Made by a program: the position numbers and the translations under genes | Notes under the pieces: generated by a model | The model's database searches: none | What the model saw: only the letters and a program-made list of their open reading frames with translations | What the model was told of the DNA's origin: nothing | Shown: one piece after another, positions 16,212-24,448 of the stretch | Layout of the letters: each line of letters begins with the position of its first letter | Numbering within the stretch: the first letter of the stretch is position 1 | Assembly (NCBI RefSeq): GCF_022760755.1 | Contig: NZ_JAIVFP010000001.1 | Span: forward strand, 2,026,001 to 2,090,000 | Direction: 5' to 3' | DNA length: 64,000 nucleotides | From: Candidatus Rhodoblastus alkanivorans | Lineage (GTDB): Bacteria; Pseudomonadota; Alphaproteobacteria; Rhizobiales; Beijerinckiaceae

Positions 16212-16421
16212 GCTTTCCTTGAGCTTTGTTCTATTTTCCGTGTGTCGCATGGTTTGTCCTCATCGATCAACAGACGGATCACGCGAACGCGCTTATTCAC
16301 GCTGTTCCACAGCCTTTTCTTTCCCGGCGACGCCTTTGGGAAGAATGCTTCGCGAGCGGCGATGCTACTCGCCAGGCTGCGCCACGATCTGGGATCAACA
16401 CCGTCGACACGGAGCTTGACG

Positions 16422-16571
16422 CTATTTATTTTCGATTGATACCCCTTTGGGGCCGACGTGAATCTGCACGCCCTGTGGCTGCTTTCGGTCCTGGTAAAGC
16501 TGATAGCCGAGCACGCTGACGATCACGACGAGGCCGCCGATGACCAGATAGAATATAGCGCCGCGATTCAT
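16422..16571 (-). CDS. 49-residue single-pass membrane protein
   Basis: The frame MNRGAIFYLVIGGLVVIVSV-LGYQLYQDRK continues with a polar tail ending GPKGVSIENK. It has one N-terminal membrane helix followed by a Tyr-Gln-Asp-Arg-Lys boundary and a short soluble end. I recall close relatives as short hypothetical proteins in Rhizobiales. No other gene is recognised in 16212-16421, although one minus-strand frame there is open without a good start codon. Function unknown. Confidence 0.6.
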   Translation of the reverse strand: MNRGAIFYLVIGGLVVIVSVLGYQLYQDRKQPQGVQIHVGPKGVSIENK

Positions 16572-16856
16572 GGCTTTGATCTCGGTAAGGGGGCTGTGTA
16601 CTGCGATATTCGCCCAATTGGCGAGGGTGTGACGTCTCGACTTTACGAAACTCTCATTTCAGACAGCACCCCCGGAAACTACCCAGGCTAAAAAGTCAGT
16701 TTTAGCGTTCTGCCGCCTTCGCCGCGTCTTTCGCCGCCTCGATCTTCGGCTATTTGGTCTCCCCTAAGAAGTCCGCACGCGCTTTGTTGTTCGCAGGGTA
16801 CAAAGTTGACCCCGCGTCCTCGCGGTTACGGGGACGGTGTGGACGGCACCCCGAAA

Positions 16857-16988
16857 TGCCGGCCTTGATCGCTTCCTCCTCCAGAAGGGCGTCGATCTGC
16901 GGGCTTTCGCTCTCATCCCAGCGGCCGCATCGACCGCAGATCAGCAACAACCCGTGGCGGTGATGGCTGGCCCGCTGCCGGTTTCGGG
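16857..16988. repeat. Duplicated block next to MITE copy 4
   Basis: This matches 10370-10502 and again abuts a MITE-like repeat. On the minus strand the block is open and would encode LLLICGRCGRWDESESPQID with a CxxC pair. The other copy is not open in the same way, so I do not call a gene. Just left of it, 16821-16851 carries a diverged IS110-end-like sequence. Confidence 0.75.
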
Positions 16989-17104
16989 GTTACGGCGACG
17001 TGGATTACCGTGACGTGATGCGAATTGTAAAATTAGCCGAAGGAGATTCATTTCATGTGGCTGCAGTCAAAATAATTTGGAGATTTCGTATCATGTCCCC
17101 GTAA
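16989..17104. repeat. MITE-like repeat, copy 4, with duplicated left tip
   Basis: It starts GTTACGGCGACGTG, then restarts after GATTACC with GTGACGTGATGCGAATTGTA and ends TTTCGTATCATGTCCCCGTA. The interior is nearly identical to copy 3. The doubled left tip suggests nested insertion or imperfect excision. Confidence 0.75.
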
Positions 17105-17160
17105 TGCCGTAATGCCGTAATGCAGGTAATGCCGTAATGCCGTAATGCCGGTAATGCCAG
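17101..17160. repeat. Short tandem array of TAATGCCG
   Basis: Seven copies of TAATGC spaced by 8 or 9 bases follow MITE copy 4. Copy 3 has a few degenerate units in the same place. From 16,572 to 17,899 there is no recognisable gene. The area holds only these repeats, a lone MITE tip (GTTACGGGGACGTGATACTA, 17275-17294), a terminator-like hairpin and a parS-like site. Confidence 0.8.
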
Positions 17161-17225
17161 GGTATTCCGACGAGGTGGAAAATGGCGGGGACCAGAAAGA
17201 CCGGCAGGCGCCGTAATGCAATTGA

Positions 17226-17249
17226 AACGAAAAAAGGCGGACCGGAGCC
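17226..17249 (-). terminator. Terminator-like hairpin (minus strand)
   Basis: Read on the minus strand, GGCGGGCTCCGGTCCGCC is followed by six T. This has the form of an intrinsic terminator. No gene is recognised immediately upstream of it on that strand. Confidence 0.4.
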
Positions 17250-17696
17250 CGCCTTCATCCGGAGTTACGGGAGTTACGGGGACGTGATACTAATTCACCA
17301 ATTACCGCAAGTGTAAGCTTTGGTGGCAGGCGAGGCTCGTTCCGGCGGCGTGGAGGGAGGCGGGGCAGTTGTCGTCGTCGCGGCGTCTGGGGTTCTTTGG
17401 TGCTGCGAAAAATTCAATCATTGGTTGTGAAACGGCGTGAAAATGCAGTGAAAAATCGCGCGATTTTTGCAGATTCCGGGCATTTTGTTGCAAAAAACCC
17501 CTCGATTTCCACCCCCTGCAACCGCGCGGTTGTGCGCGCATCGCCCGTGGCAAGCGAATTTTTGCGTACGGCGAAACAGGGGGCGCGCTTGTTTCCCATT
17601 CCCGCACGCCGACGAAAATTCTCGTCAGAATAATATGTTGCGACAACAAGTGGTCTTGATCGCCTCAGCCTTGCCGAGCCAGCGGTTCGTCGCGGA

Positions 17697-17712
17697 TGTT
17701 TCACATGAAACA
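17697..17712. promoter_or_regulatory. parS-like ParB binding site
   Basis: TGTTTCACATGAAACA differs from the consensus chromosomal parS (TGTTTCACGTGAAACA) at one central base. It lies in gene-free, AT-richer DNA upstream of the RMD1-family gene. parS sites usually cluster near the chromosome origin. No parA, parB, gidB or dnaA is in this window, so assignment rests on the 16-mer alone. Confidence 0.5.
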
Positions 17713-17899
17713 AAACAAGAACAAAACTTCGCAAGTCCGAGTGGGTTTTTCCTGTCGAATTGATTTCCACCCCCCGATTTAACGCCAATCCAGGGCTCCG
17801 AATCCGGGCCGTGAAGCGCCGTCAAGCCCGGGGACGTCAATCCGCGTTCAAGCTCCTTAAGCGAAGCGCGCAAATGTCGCGAAACTGCGGTAAAAGGAG

Positions 17900-18718
17900 G
17901 TGATGAGCGAATCTCAGCCTCCCGTCGCGCCCCTGCGCTTCACCGCCCGCGCCCTCCTTCTCGGCGACCGGATCGACCTCGGCGGGCTGGAGCGGACCGA
18001 CACGATCTCGACGTCGCCCTCGCCCCTGGCCTTTCACGTCGGGCAGAACGGCAAGGTGGCGCTTTACCGCTATGGCGTCGCCGTCATGGCCGGCCTGACC
18101 CCCCTGGAGGAGGAGGACGTGCTCGCCCGGCTCAAGGGCCGGGTGGTCGGCTCGCCCTTGCGGAAGGAGGACGAAATCGCGACCCTGCTGGTCGGGGAGG
18201 GAGAAGAGCGCATCACGCCGGGTGGGCAGATCGCGCTCAAGGACCTGTCCAACGAGCGTTTCCTCGTCTTTGCCGACGCCATCGCCAAAAGCGTCGCGCT
18301 TGCGCGCGACGAGCGCGAGGTCAATATCGTCTTTGACAAAGTCGAGCCTCTGGCCAATGTTCTGGGGCGGCTTGGCAGGCCCAACCGCAACCGCAAGGAA
18401 ATGCTCAAGCTGATCGGCCAGGCGCTCGGCGTGCAGCATCGCGTCTCGGGCCGCGTCGCGGTCGACGACAAGCCGGACGTTCTGTGGGACCGGCCGGACC
18501 TCGAACGCCTCTACGCCCGGCTGGAGGACGAATATGAGCTGAAAGAGCGCGGCGAGACCCTCCAGCGCAAATTGGACGTCATCGTCGAAACCGTCCGCGC
18601 CCTGACCGACATCATCGACGCCGACCGCTCGTCCTTCATGGAAATGGCGATCGTGCTGCTGATTCTCGCGGAAATCGCCATTTCCCTGTTCGAAATCATC
18701 TTCGTTCGCGGGCATTGA
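17900..18718 (+). CDS. RMD1/YagE (DUF155) family protein
   Basis: The 272-residue protein carries the DUF155 domain: FTARALLLGDRIDLGGLERT, then ALYRYGVAVMAGLTPLEEED, then a central helical region. It ends in a hydrophobic tail anchor (MEMAIVLLILAEIAISLFEI, residues ~248-268), typical of the family. Eukaryotic members act in mitochondria (RMD1, RMND1), and the bacterial role is unsettled. GGAGGTGATG precedes the start. It is directly followed by the ABC exporter gene, whose own promoter lies about 85 bp downstream. Confidence 0.88.
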   Translation: MMSESQPPVAPLRFTARALLLGDRIDLGGLERTDTISTSPSPLAFHVGQNGKVALYRYGVAVMAGLTPLEEEDVLARLKGRVVGSPLRKEDEIATLLVGEGEERITPGGQIALKDLSNERFLVFADAIAKSVALARDEREVNIVFDKVEPLANVLGRLGRPNRNRKEMLKLIGQALGVQHRVSGRVAVDDKPDVLWDRPDLERLYARLEDEYELKERGETLQRKLDVIVETVRALTDIIDADRSSFMEMAIVLLILAEIAISLFEIIFVRGH

Positions 18719-18802
18719 CGCCCCCGCTTGAGCGCGACCGGGCTCCGCGTGACATTTTTGCAATGGCGTCGCCGCCGCCGCGCCGCATGGGGGAACGCGG
18801 CA

Positions 18803-18831
18803 TTGACACAGCGGCCATTCCCTTTAACAGA
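18803..18831 (+). promoter_or_regulatory. Sigma70-type promoter for the ABC exporter
   Basis: TTGACA at 18803-18808 and TAACAG at 18826-18831 are 17 bases apart. Transcription would begin near 18838, giving a leader before the probable start codon at 18952. Confidence 0.5.
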
Positions 18832-18951
18832 GGGGTCTTGTCGCGTGGGCGCCCGACGGGGAGGCTGCCGGAGCGTCCGGGCGCGCGTTCCACAGGCGGC
18901 GGGAGACGCGGAAGCCCATTTGCAAGCCGCCGAGCGCCGAGAGGCCGGATT

Positions 18952-20766
18952 TTGTTCTCTGCCCTGAAGCAAAAGTTACGGAAGCGGTGGTTCACCACCG
19001 GACAAATGCACCTGATCGAGCGCCTGATGCGCGAGCAGGGCTCCAAGCATTTCTGGGGCTATGTCTTAGCCTTCGGGATGATGGGCGTTATCGCAACGAC
19101 CACGACCCTTTCCGCCTATATGATGAAATATATTGTCGATCGCATCTTTGTCGATCGCAATATCGAGGCGATGTGGGCGATCGGCGGCGCGATCACCGTG
19201 ATCTATATCGCCAAGGGCTTCGCCACTTATGGCCAGCAGGTGATTTTGTCGCGAATCGCCAACAATATCATCGCGGAAAGTCAGGCGAAGATCTTCGACA
19301 AGATGCTGGCGATGGACGTCAGCTTCTACAACGCCCGCCATTCGACCGAATTCCTCGCTCGCCAGGCGTTCATTTCGCAATCGGCGGGCAGCGCCCTCAA
19401 CACTCTGGTCACGGCCTTCGGCCGCGACGTGCTGACCACGCTCGGCCTGACCTTCGCGATGTTCCAGCAGGACGCCGTGCTGGCCTCGGTCGCGATCCTG
19501 ATCATGCCGCTCGCTATTGTCGGCGTCAGAAAGCTGGGCAATCGCGCCCGCCGCGTGATCATGACCGAGTTTTACGGTTTCGCCGCCATTCTCGAATCCC
19601 TGCAAGAGACCGCTCAGGGCATCCGCGTGGTGAAATCCTTTACCCTCGAGCCCTTTATGCGCGAGCGGCAAGTCGCCGCCATTCGGAGTTTCGAGACGGC
19701 GGCCAACAAACTGACGCGGGTGCAGTCGCGTTCGAGCCCCTTGATGGAGACGCTCGCGGGCGTCGCGGTGGCGATGGTCGTGGTCTATGGCGGCTATCGC
19801 GTGATCAATTCCGGCGCGCAGCCGGGCAATTTCTTTGCCTTCATCACCGCGATGCTGCTGGCGACCGAACCGGCCAAGCGCGTCGCGCGCCTGCATGTCG
19901 ACATCAGCACCTCGCTGCTCGGCGTCGAAATGCTCTATCAATTCCTCGATGAGAAGACCCCGGAAACCGAGCCGGACGACATGCCGGCGCTGCAGATCAC
20001 AGCGGGGCGGGTGGAGTTCGACAATGTCGAATTTTCCTATCGTCCGGGCGAAATGGTGCTGAACAAGCTCAGTCTCGTGGCCGCACCGGGCGAGACCACG
20101 GCGCTGGTCGGCCGCTCCGGCGGCGGCAAGACCACCGCCATGAGCATGATTCTGCGCTTCTATGAGCCGACCGCGGGCAGGATTCTCATCGACGGCCAGG
20201 AAATCGCGGCCTTTTCGCGGCGTTCCTTGCGCAGCCAGATCGCCTATGTCGGGCAGGACACCTTTTTGTTCAAAGGCTCGATCCGCCAAAATATCGCTTT
20301 CGGCAAGCCCGGCGCCTCGGACGAGGAAATCATCGCCGCGTCCAGGGCCGCCTTCGCCCATGATTTCATCATGTCCTTCGAGAACGGCTATAATTCGCCG
20401 GTCGGGGAACAGGGCATGCAGCTTTCGGGCGGGCAGCGCCAGCGTATTTCCATCGCCCGCGCCTTCCTCAAGGACGCCCCGCTGATCCTGCTCGACGAGG
20501 CGACCTCGGCGCTCGACACCGAATCCGAACGGGCGGTGCAGGAGGCGCTGAAAACCCTTTGCGCCGGACGCACCACCATTGTGATCGCCCACCGCCTCAG
20601 CACGATCGCGAACGCCGAACGCATCTGTGTGATCGAGGGCGGTCGCGTGGTGGAAACCGGCCGCCAGGACGAATTGCTTGCTCGCGAGGGCATTTACGCC
20701 TTGTTGCACAAGACCCAGTTCGACCGCGGCCTGATGCTCGCCTCGTCAGGAGCCGCGGCGGAGTAA
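18952..20766 (+). CDS. MsbA-like ABC exporter (fused permease-ATPase)
   Basis: The ~604-residue half-transporter has an N-terminal six-helix domain (residues ~25-300) and a C-terminal nucleotide-binding domain. The latter shows Walker A GRSGGGKTTA, Q-loop YVGQDTFLF, signature LSGGQRQRIS, Walker B LILLDEATSALD and the switch IAHRLST. Such exporters move lipids, lipid A or drugs outward, and the substrate here is unknown. The frame is open upstream to 18715, but that part is Arg/Gly/Pro-rich and precedes or overlaps the putative promoter. I therefore chose the TTG at 18952 before FSALKQKLRKRWFTTGQ, where similarity to relatives should begin. Confidence 0.88.
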   Translation: MFSALKQKLRKRWFTTGQMHLIERLMREQGSKHFWGYVLAFGMMGVIATTTTLSAYMMKYIVDRIFVDRNIEAMWAIGGAITVIYIAKGFATYGQQVILSRIANNIIAESQAKIFDKMLAMDVSFYNARHSTEFLARQAFISQSAGSALNTLVTAFGRDVLTTLGLTFAMFQQDAVLASVAILIMPLAIVGVRKLGNRARRVIMTEFYGFAAILESLQETAQGIRVVKSFTLEPFMRERQVAAIRSFETAANKLTRVQSRSSPLMETLAGVAVAMVVVYGGYRVINSGAQPGNFFAFITAMLLATEPAKRVARLHVDISTSLLGVEMLYQFLDEKTPETEPDDMPALQITAGRVEFDNVEFSYRPGEMVLNKLSLVAAPGETTALVGRSGGGKTTAMSMILRFYEPTAGRILIDGQEIAAFSRRSLRSQIAYVGQDTFLFKGSIRQNIAFGKPGASDEEIIAASRAAFAHDFIMSFENGYNSPVGEQGMQLSGGQRQRISIARAFLKDAPLILLDEATSALDTESERAVQEALKTLCAGRTTIVIAHRLSTIANAERICVIEGGRVVETGRQDELLAREGIYALLHKTQFDRGLMLASSGAAAE

Positions 20767-20995
20767 AACTACTCAAGATCAAACAATTAATTTCTATGCC
20801 TGCTGCAATGGATGAAGTTGGGCGCTGCTTTCAAGAATTATCGCTATCGCATTGAAACAGAAAGATGAATATGCGTTCTAGCCGATGTGCGCCTGGAGAG
20901 CGCGCGGCGCGGCTGGAAAAGCGCGACCTTTTGCGCAATCCTTGCCGCCCTCCGCCGAATGACGCTCTCCATCATTCCCATTCCGAGTCCGTTCC

Positions 20996-21457
20996 ATGCC
21001 GAAATCCGCTTTTTCTGAGCCGGTCCTGACCGTCGCCGAAATCGAAAAGCTTCTTGACGAGGTTTTCCCACAGCTTCACCACGGCGGCCGCACCATCATG
21101 GTCGAGCAGGTTGCGCCGATGACCGCGCGGCTACGGCTGATCGCTCATGAGCGCCATTTGCGTCCGGGCGGGACGGTTTCCGGCCCCGCCATGTTCACTC
21201 TCGCCGATGTCGGCATCTGGGTCGCGATCTTCTCCCATATGGGGCAGGAGGCCCTGGCGGCGGTGACCACCAATCTCAACATCAATTTCCTGCGTAAACC
21301 GCCCCATGGCGATGTGATCGTCGAATGCCGCCTGCTGAAATTGGGCAAGAGGCTCGCGGTCGGCGAGGCGACGCTCTTCGCCGACGGCGCGGACGCGCCG
21401 GTCGCCCATGCCGTGGGAACCTATTCCATCCCGGCGGCGAAGCATAAGGTATCCTGA
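20996..21457 (+). CDS. PaaI-type hotdog thioesterase
   Basis: The 153-residue protein has the hotdog-fold acyl-CoA thioesterase pattern: RPGGTVSGPAMFTLADVGIW (central helix with the catalytic Asp), then AAVTTNLNINFLRKPPHGDV (strand pair) and GEATLFADGADAPVAHAVGT. It probably hydrolyses an acyl- or aryl-CoA, but the substrate cannot be read from sequence. It stands just upstream of rplM without clear coupling. About 230 bp before it contain no recognisable gene. Confidence 0.88.
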   Translation: MPKSAFSEPVLTVAEIEKLLDEVFPQLHHGGRTIMVEQVAPMTARLRLIAHERHLRPGGTVSGPAMFTLADVGIWVAIFSHMGQEALAAVTTNLNINFLRKPPHGDVIVECRLLKLGKRLAVGEATLFADGADAPVAHAVGTYSIPAAKHKVS

Positions 21458-21510
21458 TACCTATACCATGACTCCATTGAGAATTCAGTAGAGATGGCGC
21501 GAAAGGGCGG

Positions 21511-21539
21511 TTGACAACGGGACTCTGCGCCCGTAAAAG
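21511..21539 (+). promoter_or_regulatory. Sigma70-type promoter of rplM-rpsI
   Basis: TTGACA (21511-21516) and TAAAAG (21534-21539) are separated by 17 bases and lie about 52 bases before the rplM start codon. The perfect -35 box suits a strong ribosomal-protein promoter. Confidence 0.6.
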
Positions 21540-21591
21540 CCCGCATCTTCCCGCCGGGCGCCAGCGTCCCGGTCAATCCGGAAAAGAGACA

Positions 21592-22062
21592 ATGTACGGC
21601 AAGACCTATTCGGCAAAGGCCGCCGAAATCGAGAAGAAATGGTTATTGATCGACGCCAAGGGGCTGGTCGTCGGCCGCCTTGCCTCGATCATCGCGCTGC
21701 GCCTGCGCGGCAAGCACAAGGCGACCTTCACGCCTCACATGGACGATGGCGACAACATCATCGTCATCAATGCGGACAAGGTGGTTTTCACCGGCCGCAA
21801 GCGCGACCAGAAGGTCTATCACCATCACACCGGCTTCCCGGGCGGCATCAAGGAGCGTTCGGCCAAGTTCATTCTCGACGGCCGGTTCCCTGAGCGCATC
21901 GTCGAGAAGGCGGTGCAGCGCATGCTGCCGCGCGGTCCGCTCGGCGCGAAGCAACTCGGCAATCTGCGCGTCTACAAGGGCGCCGAACATCCCCACGCGG
22001 CCCAGAACCCTGTCGTTCTCGACGTCGCCGCCATGAACTCCAAGAATTCGCGGAACGACTGA
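21592..22062 (+). CDS. rplM: 50S ribosomal protein L13
   Basis: The 156-residue protein matches bacterial uL13: [20 protein letters not shown] at the start, then [50 protein letters not shown] and [20 protein letters not shown]. It binds 23S rRNA early in large-subunit assembly. The ATG at 21592 is preceded by GAAAAGAG and gives the family's normal length; an earlier frame start would add unrelated residues. It is co-transcribed with rpsI, which follows after two bases. Confidence 0.97.
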   Translation: MYGKTYSAKAAEIEKKWLLIDAKGLVVGRLASIIALRLRGKHKATFTPHMDDGDNIIVINADKVVFTGRKRDQKVYHHHTGFPGGIKERSAKFILDGRFPERIVEKAVQRMLPRGPLGAKQLGNLRVYKGAEHPHAAQNPVVLDVAAMNSKNSRND

Positions 22063-22064
22063 CC

Positions 22065-22544
22065 ATGGCCGAAACCATTTCTTCCCTCCAGGACCTCAAA
22101 AGCGCGACTGCCGCCCCGGCGCCGGAAGCCCCCGTCCACGTCCAGAAGCTTGACAAGCTCGGTCGCGCCTATGCGACCGGCAAGCGCAAGAACGCCGTCG
22201 CTCGCGTCTGGATCAAGCCCGGCGCCGGCAAGGTTACGGTCAACGGCCGCGAACTCGACGTCTATTTCGCCCGTCCGGTGCTGCGCATGATCGTCCAGCA
22301 GCCGCTCGGCGTCGTCCAGCGCGAAGGCCAGTATGACATCATGGTCACAGTCGCCGGCGGCGGCCTGTCCGGACAGGCCGGCGCGGTGCGGCACGGCCTT
22401 TCCAAGGCCCTGACCTATTACGAGCCGGGCCTGCGCCCGGCGCTGAAGAAGGAAGGCTTCCTCACCCGCGACTCGCGCGTGGTGGAGCGCAAGAAATACG
22501 GCAAGCGCAAAGCCCGCCGCAGCTTCCAGTTCTCGAAGCGCTGA
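22065..22544 (+). CDS. rpsI: 30S ribosomal protein S9
   Basis: The 159-residue protein has the uS9 core: [20 protein letters not shown], then [40 protein letters not shown] and [20 protein letters not shown]. It ends in FQFSKR, the C-terminal tail that reaches the ribosomal P site. The N-terminal ~30 residues are the Ala/Pro-rich extension common in alphaproteobacteria. It follows rplM immediately, and a strong intrinsic terminator lies 20 bases after its stop. Confidence 0.97.
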   Translation: MAETISSLQDLKSATAAPAPEAPVHVQKLDKLGRAYATGKRKNAVARVWIKPGAGKVTVNGRELDVYFARPVLRMIVQQPLGVVQREGQYDIMVTVAGGGLSGQAGAVRHGLSKALTYYEPGLRPALKKEGFLTRDSRVVERKKYGKRKARRSFQFSKR

Positions 22545-22563
22545 TCGTTTCGATCCTTTCGCG

Positions 22564-22597
22564 AAACGGCGGGCCAAAAGCCCGCCGTTTTGTTTTG
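22564..22597 (+). terminator. Intrinsic terminator after rplM-rpsI
   Basis: AAACGGCGGGC, a CAAAA loop, then GCCCGCCGTTT followed by TGTTTTG. The 11-bp stem is perfect and ends the ribosomal-protein operon. Confidence 0.9.
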
Positions 22598-22647
22598 TCC
22601 GTCATTATGTTGAGTTAAAGCCGTCCATCCGCCCAGGGGATTCTGCC

Positions 22648-23571
22648 ATGACCGACGTGCCCAAAAAAATCTTCATCGACGGCGAGGCTGGCACCACCGG
22701 CTTGCAAATCCGGGAAAAACTCGCCCAGCGCGCGGATGTCGAGATCGTCTCGATCGATCCAGACAAGCGCAAGGATTCCGCCGCCAAGGCCGAAATTCTG
22801 CGCCAGGTCGATCTGACCATCCTCTGTCTGCCCGACGCTGCCGCAAGGGAAAGCGTCGCTTTGACCGATTCCCTCGGCGCCCAAGGTCCGCGCGTGCTTG
22901 ACGCCTCGACCGCCCATCGCGTCGCGCCGGGCTGGACCTATGGCTTTCCGGAACTCAGCCCCGGGCAGGCGCAGGAAATCGCCGCCGCGCGGCGCGTCGC
23001 CAACCCCGGCTGCTACGCCACGGGGGCCATCGCCATTTTGCATCCGCTGGTCGAGGCGGGGCTGATTGATCCCGGCCATTATCTGGCGATCAATGCTGTC
23101 TCGGGTTATTCCGGCGGCGGCAGGCCGATGATCGAGGCTTACGAGGCGGGCCGCGCTCCGGCCTTCGAGCTTTACGCGCTCGGCCTCGAACACAAGCATG
23201 TGCCGGAGATCATGGCCTATGGGGGGGTAAGGATGCGGCCGTTGTTCGTCCCCTCGGTCGGCAACTTCCGCCAGGGCATGCTGGTCAGCCTGCCGCTATC
23301 CCTGGACGATCTCCCGACCAAGCCGCATGCCGGCGATCTCGAAGCCGTTCTGGCCGACCATTACGCCGGCCGGACCCATGTCCGGGTGGTCGCGGCGGAA
23401 GAAGACGGCAAGCTGGAACCGGAGGCGCTGAACGGCACGAACGATCTGGAAATCCGCGTCTTCGCCAATGAAACGCGCCGGCATGTCGTGGTCGTGGCGC
23501 GTCTCGACAATCTCGGCAAGGGCGCCTCTGGCGCCGCCGTGCAGAACATGGACCTGATGCTCGGGTTGTGA
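22648..23571 (+). CDS. argC: N-acetyl-gamma-glutamyl-phosphate reductase (type 2)
   Basis: ArgC reduces N-acetylglutamyl phosphate with NADPH, the third step of arginine synthesis. The short (307 aa) form has the nucleotide-binding start KIFIDGEAGTTGLQIREKLA, the catalytic Cys in RRVANPGCYATGAIAI (about residue 124) and the later HKHVPEI and GNFRQGMLVSLPLSL blocks. The rplM-rpsI-argC order is typical of Rhizobiales. A GC-rich hairpin without a T run (23579-23599) sits between it and the convergent secreted-protein gene. Confidence 0.95.
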   Translation: MTDVPKKIFIDGEAGTTGLQIREKLAQRADVEIVSIDPDKRKDSAAKAEILRQVDLTILCLPDAAARESVALTDSLGAQGPRVLDASTAHRVAPGWTYGFPELSPGQAQEIAAARRVANPGCYATGAIAILHPLVEAGLIDPGHYLAINAVSGYSGGGRPMIEAYEAGRAPAFELYALGLEHKHVPEIMAYGGVRMRPLFVPSVGNFRQGMLVSLPLSLDDLPTKPHAGDLEAVLADHYAGRTHVRVVAAEEDGKLEPEALNGTNDLEIRVFANETRRHVVVVARLDNLGKGASGAAVQNMDLMLGL

Positions 23572-23604
23572 CGCGGACGCCCCCGGACTGGCCGGGGGCT
23601 GCTG

Positions 23605-24288
23605 TCATTCACACGAGACTTCGCCGCCCCGGATCACGGTCAGATGATGCCGGCCCTTGCAGCCATGCGCATGATGATGGCCGGACACATAGATGATCTT
23701 GGGCCCGAGACGTTCCGGCGTGAGGGGAAGGTTGTAGATCACGCCATTGCCCGTCGGGGTGTAGCTCGCGCCGTTATAGCCGACGGGATAGGGGGGATAA
23801 TCATCATAGACCGTGGTCATGGGCAGGACGATGGCCGCCCCGACTGCCGGCCAGGCGCCATACACCCCATTGTAATAGGTCCCGCCATAGCCGAGGCCGC
23901 CATAGCCGCCGCCATAATAGCCTCGGCGATAACCGGCGCCGTAATAGCGGGTGAAGGGATAGGCATAGCCGTTATAATAGCCGCGCTGCTGGCCATTGGC
24001 GCCGTAATATCCGCGGCGGTATCCATTAGCGACCGCGCGATTGCCGGCATAAAATCCGGGCCGATAGCCGGTCACGGCCGGCGCACGGACGCCGGGCGCC
24101 ATGTGGGGCCGATAGACGGCGTTGGGCCGGACTCCCGTTCCGACGGGCCTCGCCGGAACCATTCCGGCGCCGTAATGAACGCCCCCCATGTGGACGCCGC
24201 CGAAATGGCCGCCCGCGAGCGCAGGCGGCGTCGCGGCCAGAAGCGCGCCTGCAAAAGCGAGGGCGCCGATTTTGAAGAATTGACCCAT
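23605..24288 (-). CDS. Secreted Gly/Tyr/Arg-rich protein
   Basis: The 227-residue protein starts with a signal peptide (MGQFFKIGALAFAGALLAAT, cleavage after ALA). The body is full of GYRRGYYG and YYNGVYG repeats. The C-terminal part has a VSGHHHAHGCKGRHHLTVI-type His cluster with two Cys, which could bind metal. No catalytic motif is visible. Similar exported proteins of unknown function are common in Methylobacterium/Methylocystis-like genomes, to my recollection. The frame is open further upstream, but the signal peptide sets the start at 24288. Confidence 0.75.
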   Translation of the reverse strand: MGQFFKIGALAFAGALLAATPPALAGGHFGGVHMGGVHYGAGMVPARPVGTGVRPNAVYRPHMAPGVRAPAVTGYRPGFYAGNRAVANGYRRGYYGANGQQRGYYNGYAYPFTRYYGAGYRRGYYGGGYGGLGYGGTYYNGVYGAWPAVGAAIVLPMTTVYDDYPPYPVGYNGASYTPTGNGVIYNLPLTPERLGPKIIYVSGHHHAHGCKGRHHLTVIRGGEVSCE

Positions 24289-24448
24289 TTTCGCACTCCT
24301 GTCCCGAAACGAGACGGCCCCGGCGCTGACGCCCCCCAAAAAGGGAAATTTTTGGGCCGCGGCGGGGCGACCGGCAAAAGCCGGGCAAGAAGGGCGCCGC
24401 GCCGCGGTCAATCGCCAGATGGCATAACTTCGCGGCGCGCGGAAAAGT

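Noticed and set aside
16212-16421. Minus-strand frame ending LLIDEDKPCDTRKIEQSSRK just before the A7 gene
   Set aside because: The residues look protein-like and the stop overlaps the next ATG, but no ATG/GTG/TTG start with a ribosome binding site was found at its beginning. Left uncalled.
16750-16950. 66-codon minus-strand frame with a CGRCGR motif
   Set aside because: It lies in the duplicated block, and the second copy does not keep the frame open. Probably not a gene.
17101-17160. Possible CRISPR array
   Set aside because: The units are only 8-9 bp without spacers, so this is a simple tandem repeat.
17385-17790. Small overlapping frames in the gene-free region before the RMD1 gene
   Set aside because: None has a good ribosome binding site, start context or protein-like composition. 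The region is AT-richer and looks regulatory or relic.
18715-18951. N-terminal extension of the ABC exporter to the TTG at 18715
   Set aside because: The 79 residues are Arg/Gly/Pro-rich, overlap a good promoter and have no counterpart expected in exporters. Start placed at 18952 instead.
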